This document shows, piece after piece, positions 25,891 through 34,333 of a stretch of DNA of 64,000 nucleotides. Location of the stretch: the NCBI RefSeq assembly GCF_000380505.1, contig NZ_AQYH01000007.1, forward strand, positions 1-64,000, written 5' to 3'. Below the pieces are notes generated by a model. That model saw nothing but the letters and a program-made list of their open reading frames with translations, was not told where the DNA came from and did no database searches. Each line of letters begins with the position of its first letter. Position 1 is the stretch's first letter. Made by a program: the position numbers and the translations under genes. This DNA comes from Kaistia granuli DSM 23481. GTDB taxonomy: Bacteria; Pseudomonadota; Alphaproteobacteria; Rhizobiales; Kaistiaceae.

Positions 25891-26241
25891 TCACCGGATC
25901 TGGAATGTCTCCGTACCCGATCGCGGACCCGACTGGCGGGTCCCGAAGGAGGTACCGAATTTAGCATAGCCGCTGATCTTGATGCAGGCGCCTGTCGACG
26001 GCGAATAGGTAAAGCCCTCGCCGAAGCCCTCGCAGATCCGGGCATAGCCCGAGGCGTCTGGCGGCTCTTTTTCCAGCGCCTCTCTCCCGGTCTTCGGAGT
26101 GGCTGGCGGTTCTTGTGCATCGAGGCGCAGACCCTCGGCCTGCGCCATCGCGATGCCGACGAGCGTCGCCGCGGCGATTAGCGCGATGCGAAGGATGGGG
26201 CCGCCGCCGGCGGCCGGATCGGGCTTGGGATCAGCTGTCAT
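25891..26241 (-). CDS. Small exported protein with a porin N-terminal signature
   Basis: A 116-residue protein with one hydrophobic segment (residues 16-36), a Pro/Glu-rich stretch, and then a C-terminal motif at 70-95: C70-EGFGEGFTYSPSTGA-C86-IKISGY. This closely resembles the conserved start of alphaproteobacterial Porin_2 barrels (a Cys, GxGF, a second Cys, then IxGY), but the barrel itself is absent and the protein stops about 20 residues later. It could be a porin remnant or a free-standing disulphide-bonded domain. Its start overlaps the end of the phosphatase gene by 11 bases, so the two are cotranscribed. Confidence 0.75.
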   Translation of the reverse strand: MTADPKPDPAAGGGPILRIALIAAATLVGIAMAQAEGLRLDAQEPPATPKTGREALEKEPPDASGYARICEGFGEGFTYSPSTGACIKISGYAKFGTSFGTRQSGPRSGTETFQIR

Positions 26242-26797
26242 GATAGCCGAGCCAGGGTTCGAGCGACTCGAAGGTCATGTCGATCGGCCAGGTCGGGCCG
26301 AACGGGATTGCGATATGGCCGTAGCGCAGCGAGATCTGGCCCTCGGCCGCCTCCTCGCCCAGCTTGGCGACGGCCGCGACATAGAGGGCCGCCGCGAGGC
26401 TGGTGCGGTCGCTGCCATCGGCGCAATGGATCAGCACCGGCTTCTCGGCCGTCTCGAACAGATTGACCAACTTGGCGGCTTCGTCCTGCGACAGTTCGCT
26501 GCGCGATGACATGCCGAAATCGACGTGGACAATGCCCTGTCGGCCGGCCTCGGCGATCTCGGCGTCATACCAGGGAGCGCCGGCGTTGGTACCGCGCAGG
26601 TTGATGATCGTCCGAATGCCATAGTCGCGGGCATATTGGTCGATGCGGTGTGGCGACGGTTGGGCCGAACGGTACAGCGTTCCGGCGATAACGGTGTGGA
26701 AATTGCCGGTCACCAGCAGCATGCCGAGATACAGCACGAAAGCGAGCGGCAGCGCGAGGAACGTGCTGCCGATGGCGAGGATGCGCTTGCGATTCAC
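26231..26797 (-). CDS. Membrane-anchored dual-specificity/tyrosine phosphatase-like protein
   Basis: A 188-residue protein with an N-terminal membrane helix (residues 6-30) and a cysteine-phosphatase domain. The P-loop HCADGSDRT has C125 and R131 in the required HCX5R form; TLYRSAQPSP and TIINLRG upstream are typical of the Siw14-like or DSP-like family. The expected general-acid Asp is likely in the segment HVDFGM or nearby. The topology puts the catalytic domain either in the periplasm or at the membrane surface. It overlaps the porin-signature gene. Confidence 0.85.
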   Translation of the reverse strand: MNRKRILAIGSTFLALPLAFVLYLGMLLVTGNFHTVIAGTLYRSAQPSPHRIDQYARDYGIRTIINLRGTNAGAPWYDAEIAEAGRQGIVHVDFGMSSRSELSQDEAAKLVNLFETAEKPVLIHCADGSDRTSLAAALYVAAVAKLGEEAAEGQISLRYGHIAIPFGPTWPIDMTFESLEPWLGYHDS

Positions 26798-26960
26798 GGG
26801 CCGGTCCAGTCACCACCTCACGAGCCCAGGCGGCTCGGGGCCAAACTATCCGAAGGCGCGCTGCGCGGCCAGTGTCCTGTCGAGGGGCCCGCGCCCCATC
26901 GTTCTCCGACGGCCTCGACCGCGCTGGCCTGGCGGCGTGACCCGCCTTTCCTCCCGCCGA

Positions 26961-27686
26961 TCAGAACCTGTAGTTCAGGCCTGCCTTGAGTGTGTGGAAG
27001 GCGGCGTCGTTCTCGAACCTGTCGCCTTCGAACAGGAAACCCGTCGTCTTCAGGCTGCCGAGATCGACATAGAGATATTCGGTCTTCAGGGTGATGTTTC
27101 TGGTGATGCCGTATTCGACGCCAGCGCCAGCCGTCCAGCCCCAATTGGTCTCGGATACCTCCCGGCTGGGATCATAGTTCCCACCGTCGGAATAGGTCAC
27201 CTTGCCATAGGCGCCGCCGCCCGTACCGTAGAACAGGACATTGTCCCAGGCGTAGCCGAGCCGCCCGCGCAGCGTGCCGAACCAGTCGATCTGGGTCGCA
27301 TAGGTGAAGCGATAGTCGTCCAAGCCAACCCGGGATTCAGTGTGTTCGACCTTGATGCCGGACCCAGCGAAATCGGCTTCCACACCGGCGACCCAATTCG
27401 GGGCGAACTGGTAGCTGTAGCCGATCTGAGCGCCGCCAAAGGCGCCGAACGCCCGGTCGCTGGCGTCGCTGCCCAGCGTGCCGACCTCGGTCTCGTAGCG
27501 AAACTTGCCGTCGAACTCACCGCCGCCGACGCCGCCATGCACGCCAAAGTAGAAGCCGGTCCAGTTGAAGGCTGCCGGCGTCTCAATGACCGGGACCGCT
27601 TCGTTGGTCAGATCGGCGGCCTGGGCCGGTGTCAATCCAAGGACCAGAGCGGAGATGGCGATGGTAGAACCGAGAAGCGTTTTCAT
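26961..27686 (-). CDS. Outer-membrane beta-barrel protein (Omp25/Omp31-like)
   Basis: A 241-residue protein with a signal peptide (ISALVLGLTPAQA) and an eight-stranded barrel pattern. FNWTGFYFGVHGGVGGG after the signal, GGAQIGYSYQF, WFGTLRGRLGYAWDNVLFYGTGG, and LKTEYLYVDLGS, ending LKAGLNYRF with a terminal Phe, are characteristic of rhizobial and Brucella Omp25/31-type porin-like barrels. The start is the ATG at 27686 directly before the signal peptide. Confidence 0.9.
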   Translation of the reverse strand: MKTLLGSTIAISALVLGLTPAQAADLTNEAVPVIETPAAFNWTGFYFGVHGGVGGGEFDGKFRYETEVGTLGSDASDRAFGAFGGAQIGYSYQFAPNWVAGVEADFAGSGIKVEHTESRVGLDDYRFTYATQIDWFGTLRGRLGYAWDNVLFYGTGGGAYGKVTYSDGGNYDPSREVSETNWGWTAGAGVEYGITRNITLKTEYLYVDLGSLKTTGFLFEGDRFENDAAFHTLKAGLNYRF

Positions 27687-27812
27687 GCGAGATGCCTGTG
27701 CAAGGGGGATTGTCGGGTTGATACCCATTCTCGGAGCCAGCCGGCTCCTGGGTGTTTCTCGGCCCGCAGCGAGGACCGGCCGCGAAGGCTGCGTCATCGG
27801 AAGCCGTGGGAA

Positions 27813-28187
27813 TCAGCCCGCGCGCGTTCGGAAGATGATCGCGGCGAACATCAGAACGCCCGCGAAAACCACAAGCGATGATACCGCGACGATCGGCTCC
27901 AGGGAGGGGTTGCCGGTCAGGAGGAAGTAGAGCGCCGGCGTCATCACAAGCACGCCCAGCGTGTAGACATAGTACTGGATCTTCGCCAAACGCGTCGCCG
28001 CTCCACGGGGGTTGAGCGCATGAAAGGCGCCGAATAACGCCATTGTCACCCAGCCGAGAAGATTTATATGGGCATGCGCGCCGACCGCGGCATAGTCGTG
28101 CGCGATGGACATCTTCAGGCCGACCAGAATTCCGGCAATCAGAAAACAGATCGCCGTGATGAAATACATTCGCGCGATATTCGGCAT
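27813..28187 (-). CDS. Four-helix membrane protein resembling a fragment of haem-copper oxidase subunit I
   Basis: A 124-residue integral membrane protein with four predicted helices. Helix 2 reads GAHAHINLLGWVTMALFGAFHAL, with two histidines spaced as in the cytochrome oxidase/NO reductase subunit I superfamily; short stand-alone members of this kind exist in many proteobacteria. Function is not known; haem binding is possible. ATG at 28187 is preferred because AAGAG lies six bases upstream; ATG at 28193 is also in frame. It is 217 bases downstream of the AraC gene's stop. Confidence 0.75.
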   Translation of the reverse strand: MPNIARMYFITAICFLIAGILVGLKMSIAHDYAAVGAHAHINLLGWVTMALFGAFHALNPRGAATRLAKIQYYVYTLGVLVMTPALYFLLTGNPSLEPIVAVSSLVVFAGVLMFAAIIFRTRAG

Positions 28188-28404
28188 GCCCATCTCTTTT
28201 GTTCTAAATTGTCGACAGGTCAGATCCACGCCTCGAATATGCAATGCGCTGGACGGCGGGATCGTTGGACCGTGCGAATCTACCTCGCACGAGCGGATTT
28301 GCACTGTCACGGGCGCCCGCGCCAGATTGGGACGCTCGGTCAAGAAGATGGGACGGGAAGTCATGCGGGAGCAGCCGAGACCCGGTAGGCCGGGTCTCGG
28401 CAGG

Positions 28405-29502
28405 TCATAGCGAGGCGCGACAGTCTCGTGCGGCTCGTTCGTGCTCCTGCGCCAGGGCTGCTGCCAGCCAGGCTTCCGGCGTCGAAGCCTCGGCCTTGGC
28501 ATTCTTCTTCGCCCAGCTCAGATACAGTGTCGAACCCTGCGATCGGGCGATCAGGTCCAGGGCTGAGCTCGGGCTCACCTGGTATCGTTTCCGGAAGGCG
28601 CGGCTGAAATGGGCTTCGCTGCGAAAACCGTGCTGGCGGGCCAGGGCGGCTACTTTCAGATTGCCCATCGATCGGACAGCCGACTGCAGGCTCGCCATCA
28701 ACCGTTCACCCAGCAGCCAGCGCTGCACGCCGCCATGGGGCTCGAACGAACGGAACAGTTTCGAGCGCGACACGCCCATCGCGATCGCGAGTTGCTCAGG
28801 ACCGAAGTCTGGGTCGGATAGTCGCCGCCGCGCCAGCCGTTGAGCCCGGTCGACGACCGAGGCGGCGGCTTGCTTCCGTCTCGGTGTTGCCGCGGGAAGC
28901 GTTGTCGCGGCGAACCGCAGGATGCCGTCGACGGCCGACTGGGCCTGGTCGACGCTGAGCCCTTCGATGTGATCGACGAGGGAGCGGATCTGGGCGCCGA
29001 GGAAGCGTCCGGCGCCGCTGTCCGCCGACAGGACCATGCCGTGGCTGTGGTCCTGCAGACCGGCCGGGGCGAAGGCTCTATCGAAGGTGATGGTCATCCC
29101 CTCGTAGCCGGGCGTATGGGATTCATAGGGCAGGGAATAGTCGACGGCCACTATATCGCCGGGGCTATGGGTTCGCTCGCGCCCGTCATACTCGGCCACG
29201 ACGCTTCCGCTGGTGAGCAGATAGAGCGACATCTGGGAGATCGGGCGATCGGCGATGACGGATGGGGACCGAACCATCGATACCGCCGATCCGCCATTCA
29301 CCTGCACGAAGGCCTCCGGCAACTGCCAGGTATGGCCGTGAAAGTCGAACAAGGCCGGGTCCGTGTCAGGGGGAATGGCGCAGTCGAGCATCCGGGAAAT
29401 CGCTGCCTTCCAGGCGGCGTAGCATTCCACGCCGGGCGGAAACGGCCAGACGATGCGACGCACCGTGTCAGTCCGGAGATCGGTGTCGGTAGCCTTGGGC
29501 AT
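28405..29502 (-). CDS. AraC-family transcriptional regulator
   Basis: A 365-residue regulator. The C-terminal AraC DNA-binding domain (about residues 235-335) has two helix-turn-helix units: FGPEQLAIAMGVSRSKLFRSF and VAALARQHGFRSEAHFSRAF. The N-terminal half resembles the AraC_binding_2/TetD-like sensory domain of regulators controlling aromatic or amine catabolism. Targets are unknown; the neighbouring four-helix membrane protein is downstream on the same strand. Confidence 0.92.
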   Translation of the reverse strand: MPKATDTDLRTDTVRRIVWPFPPGVECYAAWKAAISRMLDCAIPPDTDPALFDFHGHTWQLPEAFVQVNGGSAVSMVRSPSVIADRPISQMSLYLLTSGSVVAEYDGRERTHSPGDIVAVDYSLPYESHTPGYEGMTITFDRAFAPAGLQDHSHGMVLSADSGAGRFLGAQIRSLVDHIEGLSVDQAQSAVDGILRFAATTLPAATPRRKQAAASVVDRAQRLARRRLSDPDFGPEQLAIAMGVSRSKLFRSFEPHGGVQRWLLGERLMASLQSAVRSMGNLKVAALARQHGFRSEAHFSRAFRKRYQVSPSSALDLIARSQGSTLYLSWAKKNAKAEASTPEAWLAAALAQEHERAARDCRASL

Positions 29503-30545
29503 CGATCCAGACAGGGTGAGCCTGGGCGAACGTGCTCAGGCATGGCTTCGTGATGGACCGGTGCCGGCCGAAGGTGCCGGGCCAGTCGCGCGGGCAGAGG
29601 TCGTCGGCGAGAGACTATCGCCATCCTCCTGCCGCCTCAATCCGGCGTCCGCATCAACGCGAGCGGGTCCATTCAGCATCTGGAGGCCCCGATGGGAATT
29701 CCTGCCGATCGAGACAATCAATGAATCGCACCCCTCACCCTTTTCAGGGGTCGGTCCGCCGCAACTTAGTCGAAGGGAACGGCGTCCTCGCCGTGGAGGA
29801 AAATGGAAGCCGCGGGCGCGTGCCACGCTGCAGGCGGCCGTAGGCTAGTAGGCCGAGCGCGGCGGGCAGCCTATCTCGGTCCGCGCCCCCCAAGCAGGTC
29901 CTCCATCCTCTTGAGCGTGCTTGCTGAGCGGAGCAGTGCCGCTGCCCCCTTCTCAAGGCACTTGTCTAGACGGGACTCGATTTCCGGGCTTGGCGTGGAG
30001 CCGGATTGCGCGTGGTAGTTATTCTGGCTGCGGGTTTTCAACTCGAATGTCGCCTGTCGCAATTTATGTGGCAGGCTGCGATACGCAGCACGCGGGGAAT
30101 TGGATCCGCATGCCTAGATGTTTTATAAGCAAAACTGACAATGTGTCGCAGTTTAGGATGCGGCCCGGCCAGTCTGGGCATGGACTCCCGCCGCGCTCCC
30201 GCATGCACGCGGCAACGGGCTCAAGCGGCCTGCCGAGTCCGCTGGTCCTTCGGAAGGGCGAGGCTCTTCTGGCTGCCCAAAACCACTTTGGCGCGCCTCG
30301 GCGGCCTTCTTCTTTCCAGCCAAGTCGCTTTCGGCGTGTATAACGCTGATCAGGCCGTCATCCCGTAAACCGTAGTCAGCTGTTCCCACAATTCCCATCG
30401 AAGCGATCCTCGTCTCGGTCAAGCTCGAACCAGGGTTCGACCTCAGCACTGTTGGCCGGCTGGAGAACAGAGGCGTTGCCTACGGGACGCACGCAAGGGC
30501 TGCGGCAGGGCCGGACAAGAATGACGATGACTTAAAAGAGGGAAG
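29503..30545. other. One kilobase without a supported gene, next to tRNA-Thr
   Basis: The region contains only weak open frames. One minus-strand frame (29871 to about 30113) reads like protein, including KLRQATFELKTRSQNNYHAQ and LDKCLEKGAAALLRSASTLK, but has no ATG or GTG start and ends in a stop; it may be a gene remnant. A patch at about 30110-30165 is noticeably more A+T-rich than the surroundings. It borders the 3' end of tRNA-Thr, a common integration site, but I find no integrase and no repeat of the tRNA end. Confidence 0.5.
29871..30062 (-). pseudogene. Possible protein-coding remnant
   Basis: A 63-codon frame starting at a TTG with no Shine-Dalgarno. The composition (Gln, Asn, Lys, Tyr, balanced) differs from the Arg/Pro/Ala shadows elsewhere, and the same frame stays protein-like for 17 codons upstream to a stop without any standard start. 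I recognise no family. Confidence 0.22.
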
Positions 30546-30621
30546 TGGTGCCGCTTAGGTGATTCGAACACCTGACCCCATCATTACGAATGATGTGCTC
30601 TACCAGCTGAGCTAAAGCGGC
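30546..30621 (-). tRNA. tRNA-Thr (anticodon CGU)
   Basis: A 76-nt cloverleaf with encoded CCA. Acceptor stem GCCGCTT pairs with AAGCGGC, the D arm contains AGCTCAGCTGGTAGAGC, the anticodon stem is CATCA/TGATG with loop TTCGTAA giving anticodon CGT, and the T arm reads AGGTGTTCGAATCACCT. It reads ACG codons. Confidence 0.97.
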
Positions 30622-30731
30622 CTACCACGAGGATTTCACAAAGCGATGCCCGGAGGGCTGCGGTGAAATCGAGAGGGTTCATAGCCACATTCCCGGAGCG
30701 TTTCAAGCCTTAGTCGCGCTTCTCCACCGGC

Positions 30732-32312
30732 TCATTGCAGACGCAGGCGATCGGAGGGTTCCGTCTCGACGTCCTCGATGCCCGGATCGTCGGGAATCGG
30801 CGGGACGACAACGGGCTTCTCTGGGCCGCCATTCTTGGTCGGCGGCGGGGGCGGCGGGCTCGCTTCCGGTGCGGCAGGGCGCGGGGCCTGCGGCGCGGAA
30901 GTCCGCGATTCCCTCGCTGCCTCGGCCGCCCTCTCGGCCTGCGCCGGGGTGGCGTCGATCACGCGCGGCTCCGGAGCGATGACGTCGTCGGCGACGACGA
31001 GATCGATCGCCGGGCGCTGGTCGTCGGCGAGTGCTGCCGTCGGGGTGCGCCATTCGAACGCATCCAGCCGGCCGCTGATCGGCGAAATCGGCGCCCAGGC
31101 CGGGAAGACATAGCCGTCGGCGGTCCATTGCGGATCGCGCGGCGCGCGCAGCGCGCGCGACAGCCATTCGCGGACATGACCGCGATTGCCGTCCGGGCCT
31201 TCCTCGATCTCCGCCATCAGCAGGCAGAAGCGTTCCGTACGGTCGGTCTCGGCGATGGTGGCGAGCTCCTTGCGGGCGAGCGGCCAGTCGCGGGCGTCGA
31301 TGGCGGCGCGGGCGACGGCGAGATGGCTCTCGACATGGCCGGGGCGCAGCGTCAGCAGGCGTTGGGCGCGCTTCAGGCGGTCCTGAGCCGAATCACCGGC
31401 GCGCACCATGCCGTAGGCCTCGGCGAGTTCCGGATGCGGCTCATGCCGCCAGGCGGTCTCGAGGATGCGCACGGCTCGCTTGATGTCGCCCTGGCGGGTG
31501 AACAGCCGGGCGGCCAGCGTCGCCGCCGGCACGAGGCCGGGCTGCAGTTTGGCGGCCTCCTGCGCTGCCGCGCGCGCCTCTTCGGGGTTGGACAGTTCGA
31601 GTTCGAGCCCGCGCGCCGTCAGCAGCACGGCGCGCAGCCGGTGCGCGCTGCCGCGATCGATCAGCTTGGCGTGCAGGTTCGATCCAAGCGTCGTCAGCGC
31701 CGCCGACCATTCGCCATGCGCGGCCTGGTCGTCGAACAGCGCCGTGCCGGCCCAGCCGAGGCTCGGCGCCGCCTTGGCGGCTTCCTCGGCATAGTGGCGG
31801 GCGGCTTCGTGCTCGCCGCTGCGCTGTGCCTCGACATAGAGGCCGCGCAGGCCGAGCAGCCGGGTCTCCGGCTCGTTCAGCATGGTCTCGAAGGCAGCGC
31901 GGGCGCCGGCGCCGTCGCCGGAAAGCTGCGCCGTCTGGGCGGCGAGCAGCAGTGTTAGCGGTTCGCCCTGCAGGATCTTCTGGGCTTCGGTCGAGAAGCG
32001 CTTGGCGCGCTTCAGATCTCCGGCGCCGATCGCGATCATGCCGCGCGACAGGGCACGATAGCCGCGATCGCGCTTGCGGCCCGAGAGCCAGCCGCCGAAC
32101 AAGCGCGGCGCCCGCACCGCCGCCAGGATGAGCCAGAGCACGAGCGCCAGCGCGACGAACAGCGCGGCAAGCGCCACGGCCGCGACCATCAGGCTGGTCG
32201 AGTAGTCATATCCCTGCCACGACAGCGCGATGTCGCCGGGCCGGTCGGCGAGCCACGCAAATCCCGCGGCGATGGCGAAGACCAGGGCGACATAGACCAG
32301 GATGCGGATCAT
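30732..32312 (-). CDS. hemY: Haem biosynthesis protein HemY (HemY_N, TPR-like)
   Basis: A 526-residue inner-membrane protein. The HemY_N domain has two helices (residues 4-24 and 41-66) with the conserved SWQGYDYSTSLMVA between, then GYRALSRGMIAIGAGDLKRAKRFS. Helical TPR-like repeats follow to about residue 400, and a Pro/Ala-rich tail. It is not the protoporphyrinogen oxidase also named HemY; its function is not defined, though it consistently accompanies hemC and hemD. Start at ATG 32312, ten bases after the mic60 stop. Confidence 0.92.
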   Translation of the reverse strand: MIRILVYVALVFAIAAGFAWLADRPGDIALSWQGYDYSTSLMVAAVALAALFVALALVLWLILAAVRAPRLFGGWLSGRKRDRGYRALSRGMIAIGAGDLKRAKRFSTEAQKILQGEPLTLLLAAQTAQLSGDGAGARAAFETMLNEPETRLLGLRGLYVEAQRSGEHEAARHYAEEAAKAAPSLGWAGTALFDDQAAHGEWSAALTTLGSNLHAKLIDRGSAHRLRAVLLTARGLELELSNPEEARAAAQEAAKLQPGLVPAATLAARLFTRQGDIKRAVRILETAWRHEPHPELAEAYGMVRAGDSAQDRLKRAQRLLTLRPGHVESHLAVARAAIDARDWPLARKELATIAETDRTERFCLLMAEIEEGPDGNRGHVREWLSRALRAPRDPQWTADGYVFPAWAPISPISGRLDAFEWRTPTAALADDQRPAIDLVVADDVIAPEPRVIDATPAQAERAAEAARESRTSAPQAPRPAAPEASPPPPPPTKNGGPEKPVVVPPIPDDPGIEDVETEPSDRLRLQ

Positions 32313-32322
32313 CGTCGCTCCG

Positions 32323-33546
32323 TCAGTTGGAAGGGCCGGCATGGAGGCCGGCGAGCGCGGTGTCGATGGTGATGCGCTGGGCCGCCTTGGCCGCCCAGTC
32401 GTTGAGCGGCGCGCGCGCGATGGCGTCGAGCGCCTCGCCTTCGCGGAGCGCCTCGGCAAGGTTGCCGGTCTTCACTGCCGCTTCCATGCGCGAAACGATC
32501 GCCGTCGCCGAGGTGCCCGCCATCGGGCCGGCGGGCTTGACGGAAACCAGCGAGCCGGCCGAGGCGGCGAGCCGGTCGATCAGGCTGGCGCCGGGATCGA
32601 CCTTGGCGTCGGCGATGCGGATCTGTTCGGCCACCGCCGGAAAGGCGGCGATCAGGTCGGCCTTCGACGGCGCGCCGGCGCTGGCGATCGGTTCGAGCGC
32701 CGCCAGGCTGGCGCCGGTCTCTCCGAGGGCGGTGACGGCGGCGAGTTCGTTGGCGAAGGGCGTCGAGCCGGTTGCCGCCTGGCGCAGCGCCGTCACGGCG
32801 ATGACGCGCGCGGCCGCTTCCGTCTTCGGATCGGCTGGCGGATGCGCTTCGACGGCGTCCAGCCGCGCCGTCAGGCCGTCGAGGCGGGATTGCAGCGGCG
32901 ACAGGTCGACCGGCGCCTCGGCGGCCGGGGCAGGGCGGGTTTCGAGCGCGGCGAGCCGGCTCTCGAGCGGGCCGAGATCGACCGCCGGAGCGGATCCGGC
33001 CGGCGCCGATGGCGGAGGGGTCGCCGCCGCCTGCTTGAGCGTGGCGATTTCCTGTTCGAGGCCGGAGAGGCCCTTCTCCAGACCGGCGAGGCGGGCGGGG
33101 TCGATGCGGGGCTGGGCCGGCTCGCGGTCGATCGATTCGATGCGGTCGAGCCGGGCCGACATGGCGGCGAAGCGTGAATCGAGGCTGGCGCTGGCGATCG
33201 GATCGGTGCCCGTCGAGCTCGACAGCAGAGCGACCAGCAGGCCGCCGACGATACCGCCACCCAGCGCCGCTACCGCCGGAACGAGGAAGCGCGCGAGCGC
33301 CGGACTGGAGGCCGGTTCTGTGGTGTCGGTCGTGTCCGTTTCGGTCACGCTGGCCTCCGGTTCATAGGCTTGGGTCGTCGTGTCGGCGGCGGGGGCCGCT
33401 GTAGCGGTCGGCTCGCCGACCGGCTCCGAGACCGGCGCGGACGGGCTGCTCGATTCGGCTTCGAGATCGATGGTCACCGGCGGGCGCTTGCGACGCTGTC
33501 CGGGCGCTGCATCGGCTTTCGGATGGAAGGTGTCGTCTTCGGCCAT
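32323..33546 (-). CDS. Alphaproteobacterial mitofilin (Mic60) homologue
   Basis: A 407-residue single-span inner-membrane protein (COG4223). It has an acidic cytoplasmic N terminus of about 90 residues, a membrane helix (FLVPAVAALGGGIVGGLLVALL, about 93-114), a coiled-coil with regular RLDRIESID and LEKGLSGLEQEIATLKQ heptads (about 130-235), and a C-terminal helical mitofilin-like signature ending IDTALAGLHAG. In alphaproteobacteria this protein shapes intracytoplasmic membranes and contacts the outer membrane, and its gene sits among hem genes, exactly as here. Confidence 0.85.
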   Translation of the reverse strand: MAEDDTFHPKADAAPGQRRKRPPVTIDLEAESSSPSAPVSEPVGEPTATAAPAADTTTQAYEPEASVTETDTTDTTEPASSPALARFLVPAVAALGGGIVGGLLVALLSSSTGTDPIASASLDSRFAAMSARLDRIESIDREPAQPRIDPARLAGLEKGLSGLEQEIATLKQAAATPPPSAPAGSAPAVDLGPLESRLAALETRPAPAAEAPVDLSPLQSRLDGLTARLDAVEAHPPADPKTEAAARVIAVTALRQAATGSTPFANELAAVTALGETGASLAALEPIASAGAPSKADLIAAFPAVAEQIRIADAKVDPGASLIDRLAASAGSLVSVKPAGPMAGTSATAIVSRMEAAVKTGNLAEALREGEALDAIARAPLNDWAAKAAQRITIDTALAGLHAGPSN

Positions 33547-33593
33547 GTCACCTCGATCTCGTCGGTCGTTCAGACCCAGTATAGACGAATGCG

Positions 33594-34328
33594 TTAACGG
33601 GCGCCTGAAGGGGATGTTCCCATGCTTGCAGGGATCAGCGCCAGCAGCGCGTCGTCAGTCGGCTTCTCGGCGATGTGGACGTCGCCGAAACGCATGGCGG
33701 CGGCGACGTTGGGCGACAGGGCGTAGACGGGGAGACGGTCGATGTCGGGTCGCGGATCGAGCCGGTCGACGCAACCGGAGAGGGCCGTCGCCGTGCGTGG
33801 CGAATAGACGAGCACGCCGTCGACCCGGTCTTCCCGCAAGGCGGCAACGACCGAATCAGGCAGGCTCGCTGCTGGTTCCATCCGGTAGACCTCGACCAGT
33901 TCGAGGGCATGGCCGGCTCCGGTCAGCGTTTCCGTCCAGGTGCCGGCGCGGTCGACGGCGGCAGGATAGAGCAGCGGTCCCGCGTCGGGTTCGAGCCGCT
34001 CCATCGCCAGCGCCGCGAGCGCGACGCCGTCGCCATCGGCCGAAGAGACGCTCGCAAAGCCTGCTTCCCGCGCCGCTTCCGCCGTGCGGTCGCCGACCGC
34101 CAGCACCGGCAAGGCGAACCAGGCTTCCGGCACCGGCCAGCGCATCAGCCCGCGCACGCCGTTCAGGCTGGTGAGGAGGATCGCGACCGGATCGATCGCC
34201 GGCATCGGCGGATCGAGGAAGACGCTCGTCAACATCGGCGCCGTGACCGGCTCGTGGCCGAGCTCGCGCAGGCGTTCGGCCGTTCGGGTCGCTTCGGGTT
34301 CCGGCCGGGTGACGAGCAGCCGCATCAT
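33594..34328 (-). CDS. hemD: Uroporphyrinogen-III synthase
   Basis: A 244-residue enzyme that cyclises and inverts ring D of hydroxymethylbilane, the product of HemC. The family has little sequence conservation, but the start LLVTRPEPEATRTAERLRELG and the segments AVGDRTAEAAREAGF and DGVLVYSPRTATAL mark it clearly. It begins five bases after the hemC stop, and mic60 follows after 47 bases, so all four genes are probably one transcript. Confidence 0.93.
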   Translation of the reverse strand: MMRLLVTRPEPEATRTAERLRELGHEPVTAPMLTSVFLDPPMPAIDPVAILLTSLNGVRGLMRWPVPEAWFALPVLAVGDRTAEAAREAGFASVSSADGDGVALAALAMERLEPDAGPLLYPAAVDRAGTWTETLTGAGHALELVEVYRMEPAASLPDSVVAALREDRVDGVLVYSPRTATALSGCVDRLDPRPDIDRLPVYALSPNVAAAMRFGDVHIAEKPTDDALLALIPASMGTSPSGAR

Positions 34329-34333
34329 GCGCC

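Noticed and set aside
30153-30449. A 98-codon minus-strand frame in the gene-poor region
   Set aside because: There is a short plausible stretch (YGLRDDGLISVIHAESDLAG) but no Shine-Dalgarno and a low-complexity C-terminal half. Kept only as part of the region description.
30546-30621. An attachment-site duplication of the tRNA-Thr 3' end
   Set aside because: I found no second copy of the tRNA 3' sequence in the window and no integrase gene.
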